A stretch of DNA of 64,000 nt from Campanula takesimana (taxonomy: Eukaryota > Streptophyta > Magnoliopsida > Asterales > Campanulaceae). The translations under genes were made by a program, and so were the position numbers. Under the pieces are notes generated by a model that searched no databases, was not told the DNA's origin, and saw only the letters and a program-made list of their open reading frames with translations. Below are positions 21,225 through 35,576 of the stretch, piece after piece. The stretch is taken from assembly GCA_026119855.1 (NCBI GenBank), contig JAOWBW010000567.1:186001-250000 (forward strand), given 5' to 3'. Position 1 is the stretch's first letter; the number at the start of each line of letters is the position of its first letter.

Positions 21225-21583
21225 TTTTTTTTTTTATTTTTTTTTTTGGCGAAAGGAGGGCAGCACCTCCCTAGGTTTTAGTAATTAAGAAAAAATTACA
21301 AACACGGTGGGGGACATGACAACCTCAACCACCGAAAAATAACGATCTAGGGGGAAGGCCTTACACATGCCGTAAGGACCTTTACAATAGAGGGAAGGGA
21401 ATCTAGAGTAAAGAGCAAAAAGAATAAAAAGATACCTAGCCATGAGACAAAACCAAGAAGGAACTACGACAACCGAGTGTAGGGAACTCGCGCCTTATCA
21501 AGAGGAAAGTAACCTTTGCAATGACAAGGAAGATCATGGAAAGTGTTGACAAAGGAATTCCTTTCATCATTTGCAGCCATATT
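21225..21583 (-). pseudogene. LINE ORF2 end: RNase H C-terminus, 3' UTR and poly-A
   Basis: Continues the RNase H that is broken at 47349. The encoded MAANDERNSFVNTFHDLP is followed by a tail like that of the other LINE, a stop, a 3' UTR with AGGGAGGTGC..CCTCCTTTCGCC-type ending and the poly-A tail. Confidence 0.75.
21579..21583. repeat. Target duplication ATATT, left of the array
   Basis: ATATT directly precedes the first LTR (TGTAACG). The same five bases follow the last LTR at 47349-47353. The LINE sequence is continuous if one copy is removed. Confidence 0.9.
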
Positions 21584-22029
21584 TGTAACGCCCCGAAACT
21601 CAGACCCAAACTTTACGGGTCCAAGGTCCGGCCACGTCACCATTCACAATTCTAAAACTACAAAACACTCTTAAATAACACTTTTGCTATTATTATTTTT
21701 CTTCATAAACAACTGTACATAACATTCTCAAACTCACTTACTACAACCTGAAAGATACAATAACAGAGCCTGAAAATCATATCTAAAAAACTCTGCGAAC
21801 ATTTGCCAATGCTTCTCCAACTGTCTCAAATCTTTTCTATTATTACCTAAAAGAAAAAAAGAATGAAAGGGTGAGCGAACAAAAGCTCAGTAAGTTCATA
21901 TTCAACCCCTCTGGTTACTAAAGAGAAGTTGACCTGAAGGAATATCAATGAGTACAAAATCAAAAAGGAATTTCAAACGCTTTAGCAAAATCTCAAAGGT
22001 TTTATAGATTTAACAGAACATACTCGAGT

Positions 22030-22287
22030 AATTTAATTACCTACAACCGTCCCATACCATTTGTAGATAACTAAATTACTCACAGATATTATGGAATTCC
22101 AAACGATGACAAATAGATGCAAAAAAAACTCGAATGATTTAATTATCTATAACCGTCCCATACCAGCTATAAATAATTAAATCACTCACAGATTTCAGAA
22201 GTTTCAAAGGACTGATAACTGAACAAAACTAACTCGAGAGATCTAATTATTTATGACCGTCCCATACCAGCCGTAAATAACGAAACC
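22030..22287. repeat. Three related stem-loops with constant loop, in every array LTR
   Basis: Three imperfect copies about 105 bp apart (22030-22077, 22136-22183, 22240-22287). Each has long complementary arms around the loop CCGTCCCATACCA. Stem 1 pairs about 15 of 17 positions and stem 2 about 15 of 16; stem 3 is weaker. Arm sequences differ between copies while pairing is kept in the first two. The set recurs in all nine LTRs. Confidence 0.7.
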
Positions 22288-22855
22288 CCTCACAGATATC
22301 ATGATCACATAAGTGGTCTAATGACCTTTTCAAACCTAAATTCCCCGAAGGGACAAATACTCCGAAGAGCACACAAAATTACCCCGCAGGGTCTAAACAG
22401 TAAATCCGGATCACCTCACCACTCCTCTTGAGCAGTGAACAAAGCCTTTTCAGGCCAAAATCAAATATACCCCGCCGTAACGAGTTGTTTAACTTATGTG
22501 CTCATTGAAAGGATACAAAATGTTTTCAAAAGCTTATCTCATCAAAACTCTTTTTTTTATACGAAATACGAATTTCAAAAGCTCACAAAAGGTTTCACGT
22601 ATTGACAAACAAAGGATACGAATTTAGCAAACGAATTAACAAAGGGCCAACAAATGATACGAATTTAGCAAACGAATAACAAAGGATTATCAAAAGACGG
22701 TGACCGAGGGAGTCAAAGCAAATTACTGACACAATGTCAGTTTAACCGTATAAAAGAACGTACATCGCCAAAAATATAATGCGGAAGCCTAATAACTGAA
22801 ACGGTAATATAGCGAAGCAATAACCTAAATGATGTACAATCCCTTACCTTAGTTG

Positions 22856-22867
22856 TGTTTATATAAT
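22856..22867 (-). promoter_or_regulatory. TATA-like box in array LTR 1
   Basis: The minus strand reads ATTATATAAACA about 940 bp inside the U3 end. A second candidate (CATATATAAG, near 23520) is about 285 bp inside. Which one is used cannot be told. Equivalent positions exist in all nine LTRs. Confidence 0.35.
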
Positions 22868-23805
22868 ACCATTGAATGTGTACGAGCACACCTAGCACCG
22901 CTTGCCAAGATCTAACAATAAAATAAAAGAACAGTAAATATATACAGTTCAATCAACATAAGTCGACACCAAAATCCACTTAACCTATTCCTCAAAAAAT
23001 TCTAATTCTAAACTAAAATCTACAAAACCTAAATAAAGTGTAGACCAAGAATGGTACACCATTTGTGGTACAACTCCCACTACAAAAGTACACCAATGCA
23101 TCCACCCCAAGTATGGCATCCTGCACCATGCATATTCCCACATAAAACCCATTCTCTGTCATTTTATTATTTTGGTTTTCTTGCAAACAACCCACGACAA
23201 CACACACTCACACATTAAACACACAAATCTCACGGACACACATACTGCCATTGTTTTCCCCACTTTTATAATGAATGCATTTCAACTATCTAGCCCAATT
23301 TATACTTTTAACATAGTACTCCTCTCAAGATGCATCCATCTACTTAGTAAAACTCTATAATTGACACTCAATAAAATATAATAAAATTACCTCTTTATGT
23401 ATGTCACCATCATTCGTTTTTCCGCTGCCGCCGCCCCAGCTTCCTTGCTTTGTCGCAGGTTTCTACTGCGGCTACTATTGTCTATGGTTTCTATCGGCTA
23501 GGGTTAGCGTAAAAAGACTTATATATGCTTAAATAAATTATACCCTTGATTAAAGTCAAGCCCAATCAATTCTCTTAATTTTATTTAACCCAAATGGCCC
23601 AAAGTCAAAGCACCATACATAATATTTTTAAATGGCCCAAATTAGATAATTTAACAACCTATCATTGTTATTAAAATTACCCAACAAGTGTTCTTCTTAA
23701 TTGACCCAACTAAAGCCCAAGAATAATAATTAATTATAACTGCTCATTATTAATAAATATAACTAAATTCCAAAATAAAAATAAGAAATTTTTCGGGTCA
23801 TCACA

Positions 23806-24524
23806 TTCTTACCCCCTTAAAAGAAGTTTAGTCCCCTAAACTTAATGTTTACCATCGTCAACAATTTCAGCTAGCCCAAATAAATTATATCATAACTCAT
23901 GATAATGCTCAAACTTAATTTTCAACATCACACTCAAATAATTACATATCTATATCTATATAAAGCATAAGGCCTACATCTCGAAAGCCCAAATAGAAAA
24001 TAACTCTTACTTCCTAAAATACAAAGTACGGATTATTACATTCTTCCCCACTTAAATAAATTTGGTCCTCCAAATTTCATCAAAGCGAAAAAATCCCAAA
24101 GTTCATTTCACACTTCTGCTGCGCACTCTATAATAAAACAACTTATGACTAGTAACCCACCATGAATCCGTCTCATGAGAATATAACTAGCAAACAAAAC
24201 ATAGTATTTCCTCGATCTTTCTAACCTCAGTTCGTAATCGATTTCACATAAAAATAGTAAAAGTTACAACATTCCCATATCGATCTAAACCTAATAATAT
24301 CGAATAAAGAAAGTAGTATCCTCAATTATTCCAAATGTCTAACACTCAAAATGTATTAAGACTCTCTAATCCTCAAAATCCTAACTCCTTTTAGTAATCT
24401 AAATCATGATCATAATGAATTCTCTTACAGTTACCCTAAGATCAAACTTAAGGCTTTGGTCATAACTTATATCTTATAACTTCTAAACACCCAAAAGATC
24501 TATGCCAAAGCTCTGATACCACTT
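23806..24524 (-). other. Array internal region 1
   Basis: 719 bp, non-coding. On the minus strand the primer site TGGTATCAGAGC (24521-24510) lies three bases inside LTR 2, and the polypurine tract AAGGGGGTAAGAA (23818-23806) abuts LTR 1. A second tract-like segment, AAGTGGGGAAGAA followed by TGTAATAATCCG, lies at about 24057-24033. There is no gag or pol, so transposition would need proteins from another element. Confidence 0.88.
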
Positions 24525-26749
24525 TGTAACGCCCCGAAACTCGGACCCAAACTTTACGGGTCCAAGGTCCGGCCACGTCACCATTCACAATTCTAAAACT
24601 ACAAAACACTCTTAAATAACACTTTTGCTATTATTATTTTTCTTCATAAACAACTGTACATAACATTCTCAAACTCACTTACTACAACCTGAAAGATACA
24701 ATAACAGAGCCTGAAAATCATATCTAAAAAACTCTGCGAACATTTGCAAATGCTTCTCCAACTGTCTCAAATCTTTTCTATTATTACCTAAAAGAAAAAA
24801 AGAATGAAAGGGTGAGCGAACAAAAGCTCAGTAAGTTCATATACAACCCCTCTGGTTACTAAAGAGAAGTTGACCTGAAGGAATATCAATGAGTACAAAA
24901 TCAAAAAGGAATTTCAAACGCTTTAGCAAAATCTCAAAGGTTTTATAGATTTAACAGAACATACTCGAGTAATTTAATTACCTACAACCGTCCCATACCG
25001 TTTGTAGATAACTAAATTACTCACAGATATTATGGAATTCCAAACGATGACAAATAGATGCAAAAAAAACTCGAATGATTTAATTATCTATAACCGTCCC
25101 TTACCAGCTATAAATAATTAAATCACTCACAGATTTCAGAAGTTTCAAAGGACTGATAACTGAACAAAACTAACTCGAGAGATCTAATTATTTATGACCG
25201 TCCCATACCAGCCGTAAATAACGAAACCCCTCACAGATATCATGATCACATAAGTGGTCTAATGACCTTTTCAAACCTAAATTCCCCGAAGGGACAAATA
25301 CTCCGAAGAGCACACAAAATTACTCCGCAGGGTCTAAACAGTGAATCCGGATCACCTCACCACTCCTCTTGAGCAGTGAACAAAGCCTTTTCAGGCCAAA
25401 ATCAAATATACCCCGCCGTAACGAGTTGTTTAACTTATGTGCTCATTGAAAGGATACAAAATGTTTTCAAAAGCTTATCTCATCAAAACTCTTTTTTTTT
25501 TTATACGAAATACGAATTTCAAAAGCTCACAAAAGGTTTCACGTATTGACAAACAAAGGATACGAATTTAGCAAACGAATTAACAAAGGGCCAACAAATG
25601 ATACGAATTTAGCAAACGAATAACAAAGGATTATCAAAAGACGGTGACCGAGGGAGTCAAAGCAAATTACTGACACAACGTCAGTTTAACCATATAAAAG
25701 AACGTACATCGCCAAAAATATAATGCGGAAGCCTAATAACTGAAACGGTAATATAGCGAAGCAATAACCTAAATGATGTACAATCCCTTACCTTAGTTGT
25801 GTTTATATAATACCATTGAATGTGTACGAGCACACCTAGCACCGCTTGCCAAGATCTAACAATAAAATAAAAGAACAGTAAATATATACAGTTCAATCAA
25901 CATAAGTCGACACCAAAATCCACTTAACCTATTCCTCAAAAAATTCTAATTCTAAACTAAAATCTACAAAACCTAAATAAAGTGTAGACCAAGAATGGTA
26001 CACCATTTGTGGTACAACTCCCACTACAAAAGTACACCAATGCATCCACCCCAAGTATGGCATCCTGCACCATGCATATTCCCACATAAAACCCATTCTC
26101 TGTCATTTTATTATTTTGGTTTTCTTGCAAACAACCCACGACAACACACACTCACACATTAAACACACAAATCTCACGGACACACATACTGCCATTGTTT
26201 TCCCCACTTTTATAATGAATGCATTTCAACTATCTAGCCCAATTTATACTTTTAACATAGTACTCCTCTCAAGATGCATCCATCTACTTAGTAAAACTCT
26301 ATAATTGACACTCAATAAAACATAATAAAATTACCTCTTTATGTATGTCACCATCATTCGTTTTTCCGCTGCCGCCGCCCCAGCTTCCTTGCTTTGCCGC
26401 AGGTTTCTACTGCGGCTACTATTGTCTATGGTTTCTATCGGCTAGGGTTAGCGTAAAAAGACTTATATATGCTTAAATAAATTATACCCTTGATTAAAGT
26501 CAAGCCCAATCAATTCTCTTAATTTTATTTAACCCAAATGGCCCAAAGTCAAAGCACCATACATAATATTTTTAAATGGCCCAAATTAGATAATTTAACA
26601 ACCTATCATTGTTATTAAAATTACCCAACAAGTGTTCTTCTTAATTGACCCAACTAAAGCCCAAGAATAATAATTAATTATAACTGCTCATTATTAATAA
26701 ATATAACTAAATTCCAAAATAAAAATAAGAAATTTTTCGGGTCATCACA
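24525..26749 (-). repeat. Array LTR 2
   Basis: 2225 bp. Longest T-run of the set (11 T). Private variants: ACAACGTCAG and TTAACCATATAAAAG where others have ACAATGTCAG and TTAACCGTATAAAAG, and AATAAAACATAAT where others have AATAAAATATAAT. Confidence 0.9.
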
Positions 26750-27468
26750 TTCTTACCCCCTTAAAAGAAGTTTAGTCCCCTAAACTTAATGTTTACCATC
26801 GTCAACAATTTCAGCTAGCCCAAATAAATTATATCATAACTCATGATAATGCTCAAACTTAATTTTCAACATCACACTCAAATAATTACATATCTATATC
26901 TATATAAAGCATAAGGCCTACATCTCGAAAGCCCAAATAGAAAATAACTCTTACTTCCTAAAATACAAAGTACGGATTATTACATTCTTCCCCACTTAAA
27001 TAAATTTGGTCCTCCAAATTTCATCAAAGCGAAAAAATCCCAAAGTTCATTTCACACTTCTGCTGCGCACTCTATAATAAAACAACTTATGACTAGTAAC
27101 CCACCATGAATCCGTCTCATGAGAATATAACTAGCAAACAAAACATAGTATTTCCTCGATCTTTCTAACCTCAGTTCGTAATCGATTTCACATAAAAATA
27201 GTAAAAGTTACAACATTCCCATATCGATCTAAACCTAATAATATCGAATAAAGAAAGTAGTATCCTCAATTATTCCAAATGTCTAACACTCAAAATGTAT
27301 TAAGACTCTCTAATCCTCAAAATCCTAACTCCTTTTAGTAATCTAAATCATGATCATAATGAATTCTCTTACAGTTACCCTAAGATCAAACTTAAGGCTT
27401 TGGTCATAACTTATATCTTATAACTTCTAAACACCCAAAAGATCTATGCCAAAGCTCTGATACCACTT
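26750..27468 (-). other. Array internal region 2
   Basis: 719 bp; primer site at 27465-27454 on the minus strand. No difference from internal region 1 was noticed by eye. Confidence 0.85.
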
Positions 27469-29692
27469 TGTAACGCCCCGAAACTCGGACCCAAACTTTA
27501 CGGGTCCAAGGTCCGGCCACGTCACCATTCACAATTCTAAAACTACAAAACACTCTTAAATAACACTTTTGCTATTATTATTTTTCTTCATAAACAACTG
27601 TACATAACATTCTCAAACTCACTTACTACAACCTGAAAGATACAATAACAGAGCCTGAAAATCATATCTAAAAAACTCTGCGAACATTTGCAAATGCTTC
27701 TCCAACTGTCTCAAATCTTTTCTATTATTACCTAAAAGAAAAAAAGAATGAAAGGGTGAGCGAACAAAAGCTCAGTAAGTTCATATACAACCCCTCTGGT
27801 TACTAAAGAGAAGTTGACCTGAAGGAATATCAATGAGTACAAAATCAAAAAGGAATTTCAAACGCTTTAGCAAAATCTCAAAGGTTTTATAGATTTAACA
27901 GAACATACTCGAGTAATTTAATTACCTACAACCGTCCCATACCGTTTGTAGATAACTAAATTACTCACAGATATTATGGAATTCCAAACGATGACAAATA
28001 GATGCAAAAAAAACTCGAATGATTTAATTATCTATAACCGTCCCTTACCAGCTATAAATAATTAAATCACTCACAGATTTCAGAAGTTTCAAAGGACTGA
28101 TAACTGAACAAAACTAACTCGAGAGATCTAATTATTTATGACCGTCCCATACCAGCCGTAAATAACGAAACCCCTCACAGATATCATGATCACATAAGTG
28201 GTCTAATGACCTTTTCAAACCTAAATTCCCCGAAGGGACAAATACTCCGAAGAGCACACAAAATTACTCCGCAGGGTCTAAACAGTGAATCCGGATCACC
28301 TCACCACTCCTCTTGAGCAGTGAACAAAGCCTTTTCAGGCCAAAATCAAATATACCCCGCCGTAACGAGTTGTTTAACTTATGTGCTCATTGAAAGGATA
28401 CAAAATGTTTTCAAAAGCTTATCTCATCAAAACTCTTTTTTTTTTATACGAAATACGAATTTCAAAAGCTCACAAAAGGTTTCACGTATTGACAAACAAA
28501 GGATACGAATTTAGCAAACGAATTAACAAAGGGCCAACAAATGATACGAATTTAGCAAACGAATAACAAAGGATTATCAAAAGACGGTGACCGAGGGAGT
28601 CAAAGCAAATTACTGACACAATGTCAGTTTAACCGTATAAAAGAACGTACATCGCCAAAAATATAATGCGGAAGCCTAATAACTGAAACGGTAATATAGC
28701 GAAGCAATAACCTAAATGATGTACAATCCCTTACCTTAGTTGTGTTTATATAATACCATTGAATGTGTACGAGCACACCTAGCACCGCTTGCCAAGATCT
28801 AACAATAAAATAAAAGAACAGTAAATATATACAGTTCAATCAACATAAGTCGACACCAAAATCCACTTAACCTATTCCTCAAAAAATTCTAATTCTAAAC
28901 TAAAATCTACAAAACCTAAATAAAGTGTAGACCAAGAATGGTACACCATTTGTGGTACAACTCCCACTACAAAAGTACACCAATGCATCCACCCCAAGTA
29001 TGGCATCCTGCACCATGCATATTCCCACATAAAACCCATTCTCTGTCATTTTATTATTTTGGTTTTCTTGCAAACAACCCACGACAACACACACTCACAC
29101 ATTAAACACACAAATCTCACGGACACACATACTGCCATTGTTTTCCCCACTTTTATAATGAATGCATTTCAACTATCTAGCCCAATTTATACTTTTAACA
29201 TAGTACTCCTCTCAAGATGCATCCATCTACTTAGTAAAACTCTATAATTGACACTCAATAAAATATAATAAAATTACCTCTTTATGTATGTCACCATCAT
29301 TCGTTTTTCCGCTGCCGCCGCCCCAGCTTCCTTGCTTTGCCGCAGGTTTCTACTGCGGCTACTATTGTCTATGGTTTCTATCGGCTAGGGTTAGCGTAAA
29401 AAGACTTATATATGCTTAAATAAATTATACCCTTGATTAAAGTCAAGCCCAATCAATTCTCTTAATTTTATTTAACCCAAATGGCCCAAAGTCAAAGCAC
29501 CATACATAATATTTTTAAATGGCCCAAATTAGATAATTTAACAACCTATCATTGTTATTAAAATTACCCAACAAGTGTTCTTCTTAATTGACCCAACTAA
29601 AGCCCAAGAATAATAATTAATTATAACTGCTCATTATTAATAAATATAACTAAATTCCAAAATAAAAATAAGAAATTTTTCGGGTCATCACA
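27469..29692 (-). repeat. Array LTR 3
   Basis: 2224 bp, T-run of 10. Shares CTCAAAAAATTCTAATTC with LTRs 1 and 2, where LTRs 4-9 have an A-run followed by TCTAATTC. Confidence 0.9.
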
Positions 29693-30411
29693 TTCTTACC
29701 CCCTTAAAAGAAGTTTAGTCCCCTAAACTTAATGTTTACCATCGTCAACAATTTCAGCTAGCCCAAATAAATTATATCATAACTCATGATAATGCTCAAA
29801 CTTAATTTTCAACATCACACTCAAATAATTACATATCTATATCTATATAAAGCATAAGGCCTACATCTCGAAAGCCCAAATAGAAAATAACTCTTACTTC
29901 CTAAAATACAAAGTACGGATTATTACATTCTTCCCCACTTAAATAAATTTGGTCCTCCAAATTTCATCAAAGCGAAAAAATCCCAAAGTTCATTTCACAC
30001 TTCTGCTGCGCACTCTATAATAAAACAACTTATGACTAGTAACCCACCATGAATCCGTCTCATGAGAATATAACTAGCAAACAAAACATAGTATTTCCTC
30101 GATCTTTCTAACCTCAGTTCGTAATCGATTTCACATAAAAATAGTAAAAGTTACAACATTCCCATATCGATCTAAACCTAATAATATCGAATAAAGAAAG
30201 TAGTATCCTCAATTATTCCAAATGTCTAACACTCAAAATGTATTAAGACTCTCTAATCCTCAAAATCCTAACTCCTTTTAGTAATCTAAATCATGATCAT
30301 AATGAATTCTCTTACAGTTACCCTAAGATCAAACTTAAGGCTTTGGTCATAACTTATATCTTATAACTTCTAAACACCCAAAAGATCTATGCCAAAGCTC
30401 TGATACCACTT
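29693..30411 (-). other. Array internal region 3
   Basis: 719 bp; primer site at 30408-30397 on the minus strand. Confidence 0.85.
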
Positions 30412-32635
30412 TGTAACGCCCCGAAACTCGGACCCAAACTTTACGGGTCCAAGGTCCGGCCACGTCACCATTCACAATTCTAAAACTACAAAACACTCTT
30501 AAATAACACTTTTGCTATTATTATTTTTCTTCATAAACAACTGTACATAACATTCTCAAACTCACTTACTACAACCTGAAAGATACAATAACAGAGCCTG
30601 AAAATCATATCTAAAAAACTCTGCGAACATTTGCAAATGCTTCTCCAACTGTCTCAAATCTTTTCTATTATTACCTAAAAGAAAAAAAGAATGAAAGGGT
30701 GAGCGAACAAAAGCTCAGTAAGTTCATATACAACCCCTCTGGTTACTAAAGAGAAGTTGACCTGAAGGAATATCAATGAGTACAAAATCAAAAAGGAATT
30801 TCAAACGCTTTAGCAAAATCTCAAAGGTTTTATAGATTTAACAGAACATACTCGAGTAATTTAATTACCTACAACCGTCCCATACCGTTTGTAGATAACT
30901 AAATTACTCACAGATATTATGGAATTCCAAACGATGACAAATAGATGCAAAAAAAACTCGAATGATTTAATTATCTATAACCGTCCCTTACCAGCTATAA
31001 ATAATTAAATCACTCACAGATTTCAGAAGTTTCAAAGGACTGATAACTGAACAAAACTAACTCGAGAGATCTAATTATTTATGACCGTCCCATACCAGCC
31101 GTAAATAACGAAACCCCTCACAGATATCATGATCACATAAGTGGTCTAATGACCTTTTCAAACCTAAATTCCCCGAAGGGACAAATACTCCGAAGAGCAC
31201 ACAAAATTACTCCGCAGGGTCTAAACAGTGAATCCGGATCACCTCACCACTCCTCTTGAGCAGTGAACAAAGCCTTTTCAGGCCAAAATCAAATATACCC
31301 CGCCGTAACGAGTTGTTTAACTTATGTGCTCATTGAAAGGATACAAAATGTTTTCAAAAGCTTATCTCATCAAAACTCTTTTTTTTTTATACGAAATACG
31401 AATTTCAAAAGCTCACAAAAGGTTTCACGTATTGACAAACAAAGGATACGAATTTAGCAAACGAATTAACAAAGGGCCAACAAATGATACGAATTTAGCA
31501 AACGAATAACAAAGGATTATCAAAAGACGGTGACCGAGGGAGTCAAAGCAAATTACTGACACAATGTCAGTTTAACCGTATAAAAGAACGTACATCGCCA
31601 AAAATATAATGCGGAAGCCTAATAACTGAAACGGTAATATAGCGAAGCAATAACCTAAATGATGTACAATCCCTTACCTTAGTTGTGTTTATATAATACC
31701 ATTGAATGTGTACGAGCACACCTAGCACCGCTTGCCAAGATCTAACAATAAAATAAAAGAACAGTAAATATATACAGTTCAATCAACATAAGTCGACACC
31801 AAAATCCACTTAACCTATTCCTCAAAAAAATCTAATTCTAAACTAAAATCTACAAAACCTAAATAAAGTGTAGACCAAGAATGGTACACCATTTGTGGTA
31901 CAACTCCCACTACAAAAGTACACCAATGCATCCACCCCAAGTATGGCATCCTGCACCATGCATATTCCCACATAAAACCCATTCTCTGTCATTTTATTAT
32001 TTTGGTTTTCTTGCAAACAACCCACGACAACACACACTCACACATTAAACACACAAATCTCACGGACACACATACTGCCATTGTTTTCCCCACTTTTATA
32101 ATGAATGCATTTCAACTATCTAGCCCAATTTATACTTTTAACATAGTACTCCTCTCAAGATGCATCCATCTACTTAGTAAAACTCTATAATTGACACTCA
32201 ATAAAATATAATAAAATTACCTCTTTATGTATGTCACCATCATTCGTTTTTCCGCTGCCGCCGCCCCAGCTTCCTTGCTTTGCCGCAGGTTTCTACTGCG
32301 GCTACTATTGTCTATGGTTTCTATCGGCTAGGGTTAGCGTAAAAAGACTTATATATGCTTAAATAAATTATACCCTTGATTAAAGTCAAGCCCAATCAAT
32401 TCTCTTAATTTTATTTAACCCAAATGGCCCAAAGTCAAAGCACCATACATAATATTTTTAAATGGCCCAAATTAGATAATTTAACAACCTATCATTGTTA
32501 TTAAAATTACCCAACAAGTGTTCTTCTTAATTGACCCAACTAAAGCCCAAGAATAATAATTAATTATAACTGCTCATTATTAATAAATATAACTAAATTC
32601 CAAAATAAAAATAAGAAATTTTTCGGGTCATCACA
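30412..32635 (-). repeat. Array LTR 4
   Basis: 2224 bp, T-run of 10. First copy with the CTCAAAAAAATCTAATTC form typical of the right side of the array. Confidence 0.9.
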
Positions 32636-33354
32636 TTCTTACCCCCTTAAAAGAAGTTTAGTCCCCTAAACTTAATGTTTACCATCGTCAACAATTTCAG
32701 CTAGCCCAAATAAATTATATCATAACTCATGATAATGCTCAAACTTAATTTTCAACATCACACTCAAATAATTACATATCTATATCTATATAAAGCATAA
32801 GGCCTACATCTCGAAAGCCCAAATAGAAAATAACTCTTACTTCCTAAAATACAAAGTACGGATTATTACATTCTTCCCCACTTAAATAAATTTGGTCCTC
32901 CAAATTTCATCAAAGCGAAAAAATCCCAAAGTTCATTTCACACTTCTGCTGCGCACTCTATAATAAAACAACTTATGACTAGTAACCCACCATGAATCCG
33001 TCTCATGAGAATATAACTAGCAAACAAAACATAGTATTTCCTCGATCTTTCTAACCTCAGTTCGTAATCGATTTCACATAAAAATAGTAAAAGTTACAAC
33101 ATTCCCATATCGATCTAAACCTAATAATATCGAATAAAGAAAGTAGTATCCTCAATTATTCCAAATGTCTAACACTCAAAATGTATTAAGACTCTCTAAT
33201 CCTCAAAATCCTAACTCCTTTTAGTAATCTAAATCATGATCATAATGAATTCTCTTACAGTTACCCTAAGATCAAACTTAAGGCTTTGGTCATAACTTAT
33301 ATCTTATAACTTCTAAACACCCAAAAGATCTATGCCAAAGCTCTGATACCACTT
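32636..33354 (-). other. Array internal region 4
   Basis: 719 bp; primer site at 33351-33340 on the minus strand. Confidence 0.85.
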
Positions 33355-35576
33355 TGTAACGCCCCGAAACTCGGACCCAAACTTTACGGGTCCAAGGTCC
33401 GGCCACGTCACCATTCACAATTCTAAAACTACAAAACACTCTTAAATAACACTTTTGCTATTATTATTTTTCTTCATAAACAACTGTACATAACATTCTC
33501 AAACTCACTTACTACAACCTGAAAGATACAATAACAGAGCCTGAAAATCATATCTAAAAAACTCTGCGAACATTTGCAAATGCTTCTCCAACTGTCTCAA
33601 ATCTTTTCTATTATTACCTAAAAGAAAAAAAGAATGAAAGGGTGAGCGAACAAAAGCTCAGTAAGTTCATATACAACCCCTCTGGTTACTAAAGAGAAGT
33701 TGACCTGAAGGAATATCAATGAGTACAAAATCAAAAAGGAATTTCAAACGCTTTAGCAAAATCTCAAAGGTTTTATAGATTTAACAGAACATACTCGAGT
33801 AATTTAATTACCTACAACCGTCCCATACCGTTTGTAGATAACTAAATTACTCACAGATATTATGGAATTCCAAACGATGACAAATAGATGCAAAAAAAAC
33901 TCGAATGATTTAATTATCTATAACCGTCCCTTACCAGCTATAAATAATTAAATCACTCACAGATTTCAGAAGTTTCAAAGGACTGATAACTGAACAAAAC
34001 TAACTCGAGAGATCTAATTATTTATGACCGTCCCATACCAGCCGTAAATAACGAAACCCCTCACAGATATCATGATCACATAAGTGGTCTAATGACCTTT
34101 TCAAACCTAAATTCCCCGAAGGGACAAATACTCCGAAGAGCACACAAAATTACTCCGCAGGGTCTAAACAGTGAATCCGGATCACCTCACCACTCCTCTT
34201 GAGCAGTGAACAAAGCCTTTTCAGGCCAAAATCAAATATACCCCGCCGTAACGAGTTGTTTAACTTATGTGCTCATTGAAAGGATACAAAATGTTTTCAA
34301 AAGCTTATCTCATCAAAACTCTTTTTTTTTTATACGAAATACGAATTTCAAAAGCTCACAAAAGGTTTCACGTATTGACAAACAAAGGATACGAATTTAG
34401 CAAACGAATTAACAAAGGGCCAACAAATGATACGAATTTAGCAAACGAATAACAAAGGATTATCAAAAGACGGTGACCGAGGGAGTCAAAGCAAATTACT
34501 GACACAATGTCAGTTTAACCGTATAAAAGAACGTACATCGCCAAAAATATAATGCGGAAGCCTAATAACTGAAACGGTAATATAGCGAAGCAATAACCTA
34601 AATGATGTACAATCCCTTACCTTAGTTGTGTTTATATAATACCATTGAATGTGTACGAGCACACCTAGCACCGCTTGCCAAGATCTAACAATAAAATAAA
34701 AGAACAGTAAATATATACAGTTCAATCAACATAAGTCGACACCAAAATCCACTTAACCTATTCCTCAAAAAATCTAATTCTAAACTAAAATCTACAAAAC
34801 CTAAATAAAGTGTAGACCAAGAATGGTACACCATTTGTGGTACAACTCCCACTACAAAAGTACACCAATGCATCCACCCCAAGTATGGCATCCTGCACCA
34901 TGCATATTCCCACATAAAACCCATTCTCTGTCATTTTATTATTTTGGTTTTCTTGCAAACAACCCACGACAACACACACTCACACATTAAACACACAAAT
35001 CTCACGGACACACATACTGCCATTGTTTTCCCCACTTTTATAATGAATGCATTTCAACTATCTAGCCCAATTTATACTTTTAACATAGTACTCCTCTCAA
35101 GATGCATCCATCTACTTAGTAAAACTCTATAATTGACACTCAATAAAATATAATAAAATTACCTCTTTATGTATGTCACCATCATTCGTTTTTCCGCTGC
35201 CGCCGCCCCAGCTTCCTTGCTTTGCCGCAGGTTTCTACTGCGGCTACTATTGTCTATGGTTTCTATCGGCTAGGGTTAGCGTAAAAAGACTTATATATGC
35301 TTAAATAAATTATACCCTTGATTAAAGTCAAGCCCAATCAATTTCTTAATTTTATTTAACCCAAATGGCCCAAAGTCAAAGCACCATACATAATATTTTT
35401 AAATGGCCCAAATTAGATAATTTAACAACCTATCATTGTTATTAAAATTACCCAACAAGTGTTCTTCTTAATTGACCCAACTAAAGCCCAAGAATAATAA
35501 TTAATTATAACTGCTCATTATTAATAAATATAACTAAATTCCAAAATAAAAATAAGAAATTTTTCGGGTCATCACA
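33355..35576 (-). repeat. Array LTR 5
   Basis: 2222 bp, T-run of 10. Private single-base losses: CTCAAAAAATCTAATTC (one A fewer) and AATCAATTTCTTAATT where others have AATCAATTCTCTTAATT. Confidence 0.9.

Larger units (their letters stand above)
21584..23805 (-). repeat. Array LTR 1 (left edge)
   Basis: 2222 bp. The most divergent copy together with LTR 9. Private variants against copies 2-8 include AACTCAGACC (others AACTCGGACC), CATACCATTTGTAG (others CATACCGTTTG), TTACCCCGCAGGG (others TTACTCCGC), CAGTAAATCC (others CAGTGAATCC) and TTTGTCGCAGG (others TTTGCCGC). Its variable T-run has 8 T. Confidence 0.9.
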
